DNA of 64,000 nt from Myoxocephalus aenaeus (lineage: Eukaryota; Chordata; Actinopteri; Perciformes; Cottidae): positions 287,501-351,500 of the forward strand of contig JBAMJR010000156.1 of NCBI GenBank assembly GCA_038501785.1, read 5' to 3'. Positions within the stretch are counted from its first letter, which is position 1. The number at the start of each line of letters is the position of its first letter. Below are positions 55,386-64,000 of the stretch, piece after piece. The position numbers and the translations under genes are program-made. A model generated the notes under the pieces. That model worked only from the letters and a program-made list of their open reading frames with translations, was not told the DNA's origin and searched no databases.

Positions 55386-55582
55386 GGGGGCAACTGTGGC
55401 TCGGTGGTAGATCAGGGTCCTCCTTCAATCAGAGGTTCAATCCCCGGCTCTGCTCGTCCATGTCTATGTTACCGTGGGCAAGAATTGCTCATGAATGGGT
55501 ATGAATGATGAGATAGTCCTGATCTGCAGCTGCTTAGGAAAGACTAAAAAAGATCAATACAAGAACAGTCCATTTACCATTG
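55386..55582 (+). mobile_element. tRNA-derived SINE with internal deletion
   Basis: TGGCTCGGTGG (55397-55407) is a polymerase III A box and GGTTCAATCCC (55434-55444) a B box, 26 bp apart. The body continues to AACAGTCCATTTACCATT, the usual end of this very common fish family. About 90 bp of the body present in the 63716 copy is missing here. Confidence 0.85.
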
Positions 55583-55649
55583 TAGGTCAAACTAAATATT
55601 CCGGGTCAGTGGGGTAATATTCCGAAAACTACTGATTCTAAGGTATGGC

Positions 55650-56530
55650 AGCTGCTGCTATTCTTTTTTTACTTGGGGCAAATCCATCTACCCGGACTTC
55701 ACAAAGAAGCAGCTGTCTGACGTCACACAACAATGGAAGTGCACATTGTAAAAGGTAAACCATTAACTCAAGGGCCATTTAGGAGACACGTAGTAGTAAA
55801 CAAGTCGGCTATATTGTCCTAGTTGGTAAAAAAATTAAATCGAAGTGGAGGTAACCTTAGATCATTAATATTTCACCGATCTGAGGAATAATTTGCGTAT
55901 ACTTTTAATGATTGCCAGGCAAATGATAACTGAAGTGGAAGAATGCAAAACCACCAACCATAACTCATGGAGACAGAGACTAAAACAGTTCATACAATGG
56001 AAAAAATGAGTGTAAATGTATAAATGACAATAGATACTTTACAAGAAGATGGACTTGTGTTACATTTTCCCTCGTTGATGAACAACTGAGAGCGGTTGTG
56101 GTAACACAACTGAGCTGTACCATGAGGAATGCCACTGCTGGGCCAACTTGTGGATCCTGCTCTGGTGTGGGTGTCGGCCTTCTGCTATCAGTTTCCTTTC
56201 ATTATTTTATTTTGCTTTGGTTATTTGTTTCATTTTGTATATTTACTGCATATGTCATGTGATTGTACTTGGTTTGGCTGTTCGGTCCTCCTTCAATCCT
56301 CCTTGTGGAGTGCATGTGTAGAAGTATGTGCATGTGGGAAGCTGTGTGTGTGTGTGTGTGTGCATGTATGTAGAGGTGGCATTTGTGCTCGCTATGGGCT
56401 ATTGATGCTGCTATTGCTGTTTGGATTATTTGCTTCTTATTTTATTTTGTTATGTTTGTTTGGATGTCGTGGATTGTTATGTTGTGTTGAAAATGCAAAA
56501 TAAAAAGTTCAAAATGTTTAACATGATAAA
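55650..56530 (+). pseudogene. Non-LTR (L1-like) 3' remnant
   Basis: Phrases such as L-W-G-K-S-I-Y-P-D-F and I-A-R-Q-M-I-T-E-V appear among stops, and the region ends with TTGAAAATGCAAAATAAAAA, typical of an L1-like 3' tail. An open frame at 56129-56503 is rich in F, L and C and lies in this 3' part; I do not regard it as a gene. Confidence 0.4.
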
Positions 56531-56559
56531 ATAAATTGCTTTTGATGACCAAACAAACT

Positions 56560-57470
56560 GTGTCTTTATCTTCACATTTGCGAAGCAGGAACCATGAAGT
56601 GATTGCTTCTAATCGACTAACTGATTAATCTACTAATCCTCTCAGCTGCACTTGTTTACTTGGTGGTTTCATTTATTATAAAACATCACATTTGAGGTTT
56701 TATATGTAATAAAATCTAAACTAAACTAAAGCTGTATTTAGGTAGATTTCCCTGTAAGATGTACAAGTACAACGTGGCATGACAAGAAAAGGCTCAAGTA
56801 AAGTACAAGTAACTCAAATGTAAATGTACTTTGTAACATTCCACCATGCTGATACTGCTGCTCCCACTACTGCTGCTGCTAGTACAAGTACCTCATGACT
56901 TAAGAACTGTACTTGAATAAATGTACTTACTTACATGCCACAACCATGAGGGATACTAGTAGCAGTAGAATAAGTAATAGTAGTAGTGTAGTACTTCTGC
57001 TTTTATTGCTGCAGCTTCTAATACTTCCATGTGTGTCCTTACAGCAGGGAGCTGTGTGCACGTATTCATGTGGTTGACCTGTAGTTCTCCTCCTTCTCCA
57101 CAAGGTGGGGCAGTCGGCCCGTGTCTGAGGCAAGGCCGGCTGACTGAGCTGCATTCATTCACTTTTTATTGATTCACTTTTTCAAATAATTTAATAATGC
57201 ACAAACTTAAAAACACAAGTTATTTTGTATATTGTAGTACATGTAATCTGGTGTATTTGAGTTGAATGGCAGATGAGAACAGTACTCCAAGGGCAGTAAA
57301 AATACTTTTTGGGGTATAATATTTCTTGTCTCAGGTTATGGTGACGCTGTGGCATCACTCCTGTCTCCATAGTGTTTTTTGATGAGTCCCCTCATTGTCT
57401 CTGTGGTTGTTCTCGAGGCTTCACCTGTACATTCACGTGTCGTGCTTTAACTGATTTTCGTATTTTGGGG
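56560..57470 (+). repeat. Duplicate of 31080-31990
   Basis: Direct copy of the right arm of the large duplication plus about 280 bp beyond it. The copy ends where the SCCPDH-like intron begins to differ (TTTTGGGGCTTTTTAA). Confidence 0.85.
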
Positions 57471-57648
57471 CTTTTTAACCCAACCCCTTGTCATGTGACA
57501 ATTGTTGTCACATGACTGTTGGTCACAGATGAATCCGTCATGGCTTCTTAGTTACACCGAGGAGCTCAGAATTTAATGTTTTTTACAGAATTCGTTTACA
57601 GCAAAGGTTTTTTTTGTGGCGAAAAAAATAAATGCTGTTGATGCAACA

Positions 57649-58531
57649 TCAAAATGTAAAGCTTTGTTTCTGTTGTTTTTTCTGACGCCAGCGTTGGTCA
57701 CGGGTGATGTGTTCAAGGACCAACCCTTGTTCATTAAAATGTTTAAGATTCCTCTTATAAATGATACGTGGTTTTAATTTAGGGACCTTCGTGTTCCTGC
57801 TTGCAGCAACAACACAATGATCACTTAGGTCGTTACAGAAAACACCAACAGCTGAGAGTTTATGAGGAACGTTAGTTAAAATCAAGTCAATTAATGTGGA
57901 CTTCTCAAGGCACTTAAGATTTGGACGAGTTGGTGAATTTATTAACTGGGTAAGATTGACAGACTCACAAAAAGATTTAAAATCATTAGACACAGGCTGA
58001 AGCCAGTCCCAGTTAAGATCTCCAGCTAAAACAATTTCACCATAATTTAGTCTGGATAGAAGGTGTATCAGTGACTGTAACGCCTCGTTTGAAGCGGATG
58101 GAGGCCTAGAACACCCAACAACGGTCATACAAAGGCCCTTAGACATTTCAACATCCACTGCCAGAAACTTTAACTGCTTGCAAATCGATTTAAACAGAAC
58201 CACCTTGACAACAACATTTTGATTTCACATAACAGGCAACTCCGCCACCTTTCTTTGCCCTGTCAGCGCGATAAACATTGTAACCATCCAAGTTAATGTC
58301 ACCATCAATAATTGATTTTGTAAGCCATGTTTCGGATATCACAATGATATCAGCATGTAATGATTTGAATGATTTTGGTAACAAGCTTTGCACATTTAAA
58401 TGCATAATATGTAGACCAGGCAAGGATATGAAGTCAGCTGGCGTCTGAATACACTGCAGCTCAAGGTCAGGGTTAGGCTGCTTTATTGCTTTATTGAACT
58501 GGAAATGATTGATAGACAGAAAAACACACAT
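57649..58531 (-). pseudogene. LINE endonuclease domain (frameshifted)
   Basis: Minus-strand frames 58531-58190 and 58203-57649 give, in order, M-H-L-N-V-Q-S-L-L-P-K, V-I-S-E-T-W-L-T, Y-N-V-Y-R-A-D-R, V-A-C-Y-V-K, then after a frameshift near 58195 V-L-A-G-D-L-N-W-D-W, T-L-I-D-L-I-L-T-N and L-S-D-H-C-V-V. This is an apurinic-endonuclease-like domain of a non-LTR retrotransposon, with all catalytic motifs (N, E, D-x-N, S-D-H) visible. It is only the N-terminal third; no reverse transcriptase follows. It lies directly upstream of paralogue C. Confidence 0.9.
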
Positions 58532-58681
58532 GAGCTGTTTTAGCAGGAATTGGGAGGCTGAGTTGTATGATATCTACTTAAAGATCATCAAGATATCAGT
58601 TTGGTTTGATAATATATGATTTTCTTTGGAATATGACTCATGGTTAATATTTAAACAATGAGCTCCAGCGTCTCTGATCTC

Positions 58682-59035
58682 TATAAAAAGGCAGCTGACC
58701 TGCAGTCATTACAACAGAATCCAGAGGACCAGCTGACTTCTTCCTGCCGCTCTTTCATTGACTGTCAGCAGACACGTAAGTCTTCAAGAATGTATTGTTG
58801 TCTTGTTGTGGAACAAACAGTTTGCTATTTCAGATCTTACTCTGTTATATTCACTGTGAGGAGTGTAAATGGTGGTAGTGTACATGCACATTTAAAAAGT
58901 AGTTTATTTTAGATGTCATTATGGTGATCCATATTTGAGTTCTGATATTTTAATGTGTAGTGATAATATTGGAGCTCACCTGAAGACACAAAGACATGCT
59001 GCTAACTGTTTATTCATGATGTGTCTTTTCTGCAG
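58682..59035 (+). promoter_or_regulatory. Promoter, noncoding exon 1 and intron of paralogue C
   Basis: TATA box TATAAAAAG at 58682 (A and B have TATATAAAG), noncoding exon ending CAGACAC at 58775, donor GTAAG, 260-bp intron, acceptor TTTTCTGCAG ending 59035. The shared upstream TTTCTTTGGAATATGACTCA is at 58620-58640. Confidence 0.75.
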
Positions 59036-59044
59036 TTACCCACC

Positions 59045-59923
59045 ATGACCACCTACATCTCTGAACTTGATGTGTCCCTGAATGATGATCAAGAGCAAAG
59101 TCTCAGAGCCAAGGGCTTCAAGCAAATTCTTAAGGACCTGAACGAAGGAGCAGGTGGAAATTATATCTATCTTTGGTACAAAGAGGGGTCAACACCAATC
59201 ACCAGGCTTCAACTTTCATTCAACGATGACATGGCTACTGGATTGACCAATGCAGGGTACAAAAAGATCTTTAAAGATCTCAATGCTGGAGCAGGAGGTA
59301 ATAACATCTACCTTTGGTCCTACCAGGGCTCTGGAGAGTATGATACTCCCATAGTGGACATTGATGTCACTACAGATGCAAACAATGAAGCTGAAAAGTA
59401 TCAATTTGGCTGGAAGAGACTGGAATGTAATCTGAACCGCAGAACCGGAGGGGCCTGGATCCATATTTGGGTGAAGAGAGAGAAACAAACCTACATCTGC
59501 GACATCACTGCCACTGATTCCTACGGATCAGACACCGACCTGTTGAAGAGCGGTCACATCCGTGTGGATGAAGATACTAACACTGCAGCAGGAGGATCTT
59601 TCGTCTTCATCTGGTACCGTCAGACCACCGACCCCAAGCGTGCACTCACTGATCTGCAGGTCTCCATCAGTAGGGAGGAGTCTCATGCCTTCCAGCAGCA
59701 AGGTTTCACCTCTGTGAGTGTCAACCTCAACGATAAAACAGGTGGTAACCCAGTGCACCTGTGGTACAAGAAGGGGGGATCCAAGAATCCCATTAAGGCC
59801 ATCGCCCTCCTTCTCAACGACGCTTTGTATGATGAATACAAGAAGGCTGGTCTCAATGTTATCGTTAAAAATCTCAATGAAGGCAATTCAGGCTACACTT
59901 TGTTCCTCTCTGTGTATCAGTGA
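59045..59923 (+). CDS. MABP-like beta-prism repeat protein, paralogue C
   Basis: A 292-residue protein, ATG at 59045 in CACCATGACC context. Six repeats end near residues 45, 92, 142, 191, 241 and 289. It is close to B and less so to A. The third repeat has R-R-T-G-G where A has H-G-A-G-G. It ends S-V-Y-Q at the ancestral stop position. No signal peptide. The 3' flank carries the same polyadenylation region as B (AATAAAG at about 60424). Function unknown; it could be a lectin-like or membrane-interacting protein by fold analogy. Confidence 0.88.
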   Translation: MTTYISELDVSLNDDQEQSLRAKGFKQILKDLNEGAGGNYIYLWYKEGSTPITRLQLSFNDDMATGLTNAGYKKIFKDLNAGAGGNNIYLWSYQGSGEYDTPIVDIDVTTDANNEAEKYQFGWKRLECNLNRRTGGAWIHIWVKREKQTYICDITATDSYGSDTDLLKSGHIRVDEDTNTAAGGSFVFIWYRQTTDPKRALTDLQVSISREESHAFQQQGFTSVSVNLNDKTGGNPVHLWYKKGGSKNPIKAIALLLNDALYDEYKKAGLNVIVKNLNEGNSGYTLFLSVYQ

Positions 59924-60555
59924 GAGCAAAAAGCCTTCTTCATGGCAGCAGAGCTGAGAGTTCCCAACACTCACTGAAGTGTTAAGTCCAGCCATGCGCT
60001 TAAATCTGTTTGGTGACGGCCTCTTTAACTTTTTTCTCTTTTTCTATTTATATAGAATAATGATGATTCCTCATATTAAAGTCACTCAATAATATCACAA
60101 AGTATCATAATGGTTTATGGGTTTTAATGTTAAAGTGTTCTGTGAGAGGAGAAGAGATAGATATAAAAAGGCATAGTCCAACAATGTTGTTAAATCATTT
60201 TGGTGATGGTCTCCTTCACTTTTCCTCTTTTTCACTATGAAACAATGTGATAGTTATATTACAGTAATATCAGAAAGTATCAATAGTATTTGATTTATCT
60301 TGTTAAACCTGATGTCAATGAAATCAATCAAACTATTTCAAATAGTGTTTGTTCAACAATGTAAATGAATGATTGAATATTAATCATCTGTATCACTTTA
60401 TTCTGCACATTTCCTGCTTTTCAATAAAGCTTTGCTTCATTCTCTATAGAAAGTTGACTTTGAGTGTTTTCATGTGTTTCATCACCTTAGCTCCATCACT
60501 GTTATCATGCTGACAAATCATTCATCAAACTGATAAAATATGTTCTGGACTCACA

Positions 60556-60925
60556 GTGGTGGAAGAAGTACTCAGATCTTTGAAGTCAAAGTAGCAGTAC
60601 CACAGTGTAGAAATACTAGTACACGTCCTGCATAAGAACATTTACTTCAGATAAAGTACAAAAGTACTAGCATCAAAATATACTTTACATACTAAAAGTA
60701 ACAGCACACATTATAGAGAAGACAATATGTACATTATTTTACTGCCAGGTAGTAAGGGATCAATAAAGTCTACTTCATCATGTATTTGTTAATTATATAT
60801 TTCTTTGTATTACTCTGAATCAATGCAAAGGTATCAAGTAAGTGTAGTGGATTAAAGAAAGTACAATATTTGCCTGTTAAATGTAGTAGAGTAGTACAAG
60901 ATGTATAAAGTACAGAAACCTTGAC
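60556..60925 (+). mobile_element. hAT-like non-autonomous element
   Basis: The same element as at 43654-44052, but its right end is lost (sequence diverges at about 60925). Confidence 0.55.
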
Positions 60926-60929
60926 TAAG

Positions 60930-61246
60930 GAATTTGCATCTTGTTTATTATTTTCTGTCTCAATGTATCAAGGAATAGGAAATGGCCAAAAAACTTCTTT
61001 AGGATTCTCTCCAAGTCCCTCCTTAAACTGTGAGTAACTGATCGTCTGGCTTCGCAGAGAGGTGTGTGTAACTGTGTGCGGATGATAGGGGGTGATTATG
61101 GTATCTGAAGTGTACAAACACTTTGGGGATCTCTAGATTTAGGGTGGGAATGTAATGGGAATTTTCTGCCCTTAGTTTTGTCTTGTATATGAATCTCTTA
61201 AGTGGCTTACAATGCAAGTATCCTTCTATCTAATGTTAATTGGATG
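60930..61246. other. No gene recognised
   Basis: No exon-like frame or known repeat is visible. Confidence 0.4.
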
Positions 61247-62048
61247 CCACTTCACTTGAGAGATTGGAGCCAAGCATCCAGAGGGGTTTAGTGATGGCAA
61301 CGATGTGACTTTGAATAAAGTATTTATCTGAATGCTTCTTAATAGTGTTGACTTTCAGGTTCATTATGCAAGATATGTGCAAATTACTCTCAACAGGTTC
61401 GGCTAATAGGGAGACTATTTTCTGCAAGTGACTTTTCATGTTTTATGCTAGCTGGAACGGAACAAGGTCATTTGTGTTGTATTGTGCTTTTGACCATGTT
61501 TAGTGACATTAGATCTGAATGAACCTGTAAAAGTGTGGTTAACTGTATTATTGCAATAAGATGCTAATGTTAGCTTAAATGGAATTGGATACATTGGCCT
61601 TAAAGTTATGCTACTGCTAGATGTCAGCCTTTATGTGCCTTTTGAGAAGGATACAATGTTGGGATTAATGTCCACATGTGTAGCTGAATGTCATCTAATT
61701 AATGTTTACACTCGTAAGAGCTCATTTATGTTTTATTTGTTCCATAGCTCATGCGGTGATTTCTGGAGATTGATTGATAGTGAAGGAGAGAAAGATATAG
61801 TTATGTTTGTCAGAATAAGGTTGAACATGAATAAAGGCCTCTGGAAACATCAGTACGCTTCACCATTGTCCGGCTGGGGTCCGCTACAATATGTGCTACT
61901 CTATAATTCACTCACATTTCATTTACTTTCATAAACTTGTTAATTAAGAATACAAATATATAGTAAATGATCCTAAACTTAAGTAATCTGACTTAAACTC
62001 AATGACACAGGATGTATTTATTAATTTCCGTATTATTAATCTCAAACG
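61247..62048 (+). repeat. Duplicate of 46919-47731
   Basis: Direct copy; the adjoining duplicate continues at 62758 after a ~709-bp insertion. Confidence 0.85.
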
Positions 62049-62757
62049 TCAAACATGATTTTTATTTTGGATAAAAAGAAAGGAAAAAATGTAAGGTAAA
62101 TAAAAGTAATTGTAAATTAACAAAGCACCCAGAAAGATAGAAATAGTCACAGATTAAATAATAAACAGAGCATTTAATTAAATGTTAGTGCAGGCAATCC
62201 GACTTGGGAGGAAAAGGGGCGGAGCTTGTAGGCACCGGAAGCACCGCGGGCGCACGTCAAAAGTGGGGATTAAATGAACGCCGGGCGGCTAGATCAAAAC
62301 GCAGCAAAGACGCATCTACAAGAGGGACAGACTTTGCTGATGATCGCTGCCACCACCAGCTTGATTAGCGCGAGCGCTAAATACGTCACGGGGCTCCGCA
62401 GCCCAGTCACGTGTGGCAAAGTAAAATGTTTGTTGACATGTTGGTGGAGGCACAGCTGGGGGCTATGTGGTGAGGTGTGTAGACAGAGTGCACGGGCGCT
62501 GGATCACGTGTTTAAAGTGTTTCTGGCATATTGAAATGTGTGTTTTATGTTTCTTTTTATTTAAAGGTTTTTCACCTCTATCTCCTATTTTCTATACGGA
62601 GTGAATGACTCAACAATCTGAATCTCAAAAATAAAAGGAGAGATAAAAAAAGAAGGAAAAGTTGGGTTTTCATTGGAGTGGAATCCAGTTTAAATCTGTG
62701 TAGATGGGTCAATCCCTATCAAGTGGGGAAGTGCAGTAGGTCCGGAGCCGTGACTTG
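62049..62757. other. Insertion in the second copy of the 47-kb block
   Basis: Relative to the 46919-48200 copy, this ~709 bp is inserted after TCTCAAACGTC and before TGTGACTGTTCACATT. It has no clear terminal repeats or duplication. It holds a GC-rich patch with AGGCACCGGAAGCACCGCGG. I cannot name it. Confidence 0.55.
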
Positions 62758-62816
62758 ACAGACTGTGACTGTTCACATTATTAAAGCTCAGACTACCTGC
62801 AGTTATTCAGTGCTCT

Positions 62817-63045
62817 CTAGTGCTCTCTAAGTCTCAGAGACAGATCCTCATTCTCTTTGCAGAGTTTTTGTGTCTGCCTCATATTTTGCAACCATCTTGT
62901 TGCGCTTCTGGTTGTTGAGTTGCTCCTGGTGTTGGAGAAGCTGGGTGAGTTCTAAATCACTCTCTTTTAGCCCCTGAAGATGTTTTAATCTTTTTCCGTG
63001 ACCTGAATCCTCTCCAGATTTCTTGGTTTAGATAATTGCTTATCT
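62817..63045 (-). pseudogene. Coiled-coil fragment, broken copy
   Basis: Counterpart of 47783-48013, with a 2-bp deletion (GTGTCTGCC against GTGTCTCTGCC) and a 1-bp deletion (TCTTTTTCC against TCTATTTTCC), both of which shift the frame. Confidence 0.6.
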
Positions 63046-63224
63046 TACCATACACAAACGCATTACCTGAAGCCAAACAATATAACTTTTTTATGTGATA
63101 TGTGATCCCGGGATTCACGTGTGATCTCGTGACATTTTCTAGAATCCAGCTGCCTTGCAAGATAAAGCCCAAGGGAACCTCTTCCCTATGGCTTAACATG
63201 TCTGTATAAAACTGTGGTGGCAGG

Positions 63225-63675
63225 GGCGTGGTCGGCGGTCCGGCTCCTGCCTCTTCTGGCCGGAGAGGCACAGACAGCGGCTCTGGGGTTGCCTCCCGTA
63301 GCCAGGCAAGTTTACGCGGACGTGCGTAAAGCGGCGATAGATCGGCTCGGCCTGTCTCCGGAGGACCGCCGGTTCCGTGAGGCAATGCTGGGGGCTGATG
63401 ACCGGCCATTTGCTTTTGCCCAGCGGCTGAAGGACGCCGCCAACAGATGGCTACAACCCGGGGCAGCGGGAGGGGCACAAGAAGTGGTGGAGAAGGTGGT
63501 CCTCGAGCAGTTCGTGGGCGGGCTGCAGGCCCGAACATCGGCGTGGGTCCACTGCCACCGCCCTACAGCACTGGAGACCGCCATCACCTTGGCTATTCAT
63601 TCCCCCGGGTTGGGGGACAGCGGCTGCGCAGCGGCTTTGGTCCGACCGACACCCGTCCCGCGGAGGAGGCTACCT
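63225..63675 (+). pseudogene. Gypsy LTR-gag chimera, second copy
   Basis: The first ~20 bp of the LTR (GTGGTGGCAGGGGCGTGG) join directly to gag core sequence (CGGCGGTCCGGCTCCTGCC), so about 670 bp corresponding to 48200-48870 is deleted. The gag frame A-L-G-L-P-P-V-A-R-Q to A-L-E-T-A-I continues open to about 63650. It then jumps at 63676 to the sequence of 55349. Confidence 0.85.
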
Positions 63676-63715
63676 CAGATACGGCCGTCACTCAGAGACT
63701 GACCACACACATTGG

Positions 63716-64000
63716 CCGGGGGCAACCGTGGCTCGGTGGTAGATCAGGGTCCTCCTTCAATCAGAGGTTCAATCCCCGGCTCTGCTCGTCCATGTCTATG
63801 TTACCTTGGGCAAGAATTGCTCATGAATGGGTATGAATGATGAGATAGTCCTGATCTGCAGGTACACCGTGCATGGCAGCCCCGGCTGTGAGTGTATAAA
63901 CGTGTGTGAATGGGTGAATGAAGACATGTAGTGCAAAAGCACTTTGAGTGGTCGGAAGACTAAAAAAGATCAATACAAGAACAGTCCATTTACCATTGTA
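63716..64000 (+). mobile_element. tRNA-derived SINE, fuller copy (reaches window end)
   Basis: Contains the same A and B boxes as 55386-55582 and retains the middle (TGAATGGGTGAATGAAGACA, CACTTTGAGTGGTCGG) missing there. The flank TACGGCCGTCACTCAGAG is shared with 55349, so both copies descend from one insertion and not two. Confidence 0.85.

Noticed and set aside
55397..55444. tRNA gene
   Set aside because: A and B boxes are present but there is no cloverleaf acceptor pairing and the body is a SINE.
58658..58912. Open frame of 84 residues upstream of each MABP-like gene as a separate gene
   Set aside because: It spans the noncoding exon and intron; its conservation is explained by duplicate promoters.

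Overview
The window is eukaryotic, repeat-saturated DNA that looks like a ray-finned (teleost, probably percomorph) fish genome. The evidence is spliced low-density genes, long (CA)n microsatellites, a tRNA-derived SINE with intact A and B boxes, L2-type and other non-LTR retrotransposon fragments, Ty3/gypsy remnants, a PIF-Harbinger element with a TAA duplication, and many hAT-type elements with CAGTGG-like ends and 8-bp target duplications. I see no prokaryotic features, CRISPR array, or rRNA or tRNA gene.

The clearest genes are three paralogues of one small family: A at 13676-14554 (minus), B at 42124-43032 (plus) and C at 59045-59923 (plus). Each has a TATA box, a noncoding first exon, a ~260-bp intron, and one coding exon for a 292-302 residue protein made of six ~45-50 residue repeats with the core D-L-N-x-G-A-G-G-x-x-I-Y-L-W-Y. 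This resembles two MABP-type beta-prism domains in tandem. There is no signal peptide. Promoter, intron and 3' flank are conserved among copies, and several extra 3' flanks lie in the window without a coding exon (near 5.2, 15.7, 16.5, 28.9, 39.6 and 44.3 kb), so the array has been duplicated repeatedly. Gene B alone has a 4-nt frameshift at its end that adds a ten-residue tail.

Other host coding sequence is sparse. The last two exons of a saccharopine dehydrogenase-like oxidoreductase (SCCPDH-like) lie at 32144-32466. There is a duplicated candidate exon (12834-12915 and 34719-34800), a two-exon candidate at 54992-55350 interrupted by a SINE, and a coiled-coil reading frame at 47783-48013 with a broken copy at 62.8-63.0 kb.

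Layout: 1-7.7 kb and 21.4-31.5 kb are direct copies of one ~8-10 kb segment, bounded by inverted arms. 7.7-10.7 kb is a hAT element with transposase remains. 11.4-12.4 kb is an L2-like LINE fragment. 13.0-15.0 kb is gene A. 15.6-20.0 kb is a tandem duplication split by a hAT element that carries a 19-bp minisatellite. 32.1-32.5 kb holds the SCCPDH-like exons. 35.2-38.6 kb is a LINE split by a hAT element that itself holds a solo LTR. 39-41 kb is an inverted repeat block. 41.7-44 kb is gene B. 44.5-45.0 kb is a hAT transposase relic. 46.9-48.2 kb is duplicated at 61.2-63.2 kb. 48.2-50.95 kb is a broken Ty3/gypsy element. 52.2-54.7 kb holds TIR elements. 57.6-58.5 kb is a LINE endonuclease. 58.6-60.9 kb is gene C. 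63.2-64.0 kb is a chimera of gag and SINE-bearing sequence.

All family calls come from reading motifs, with no database search.
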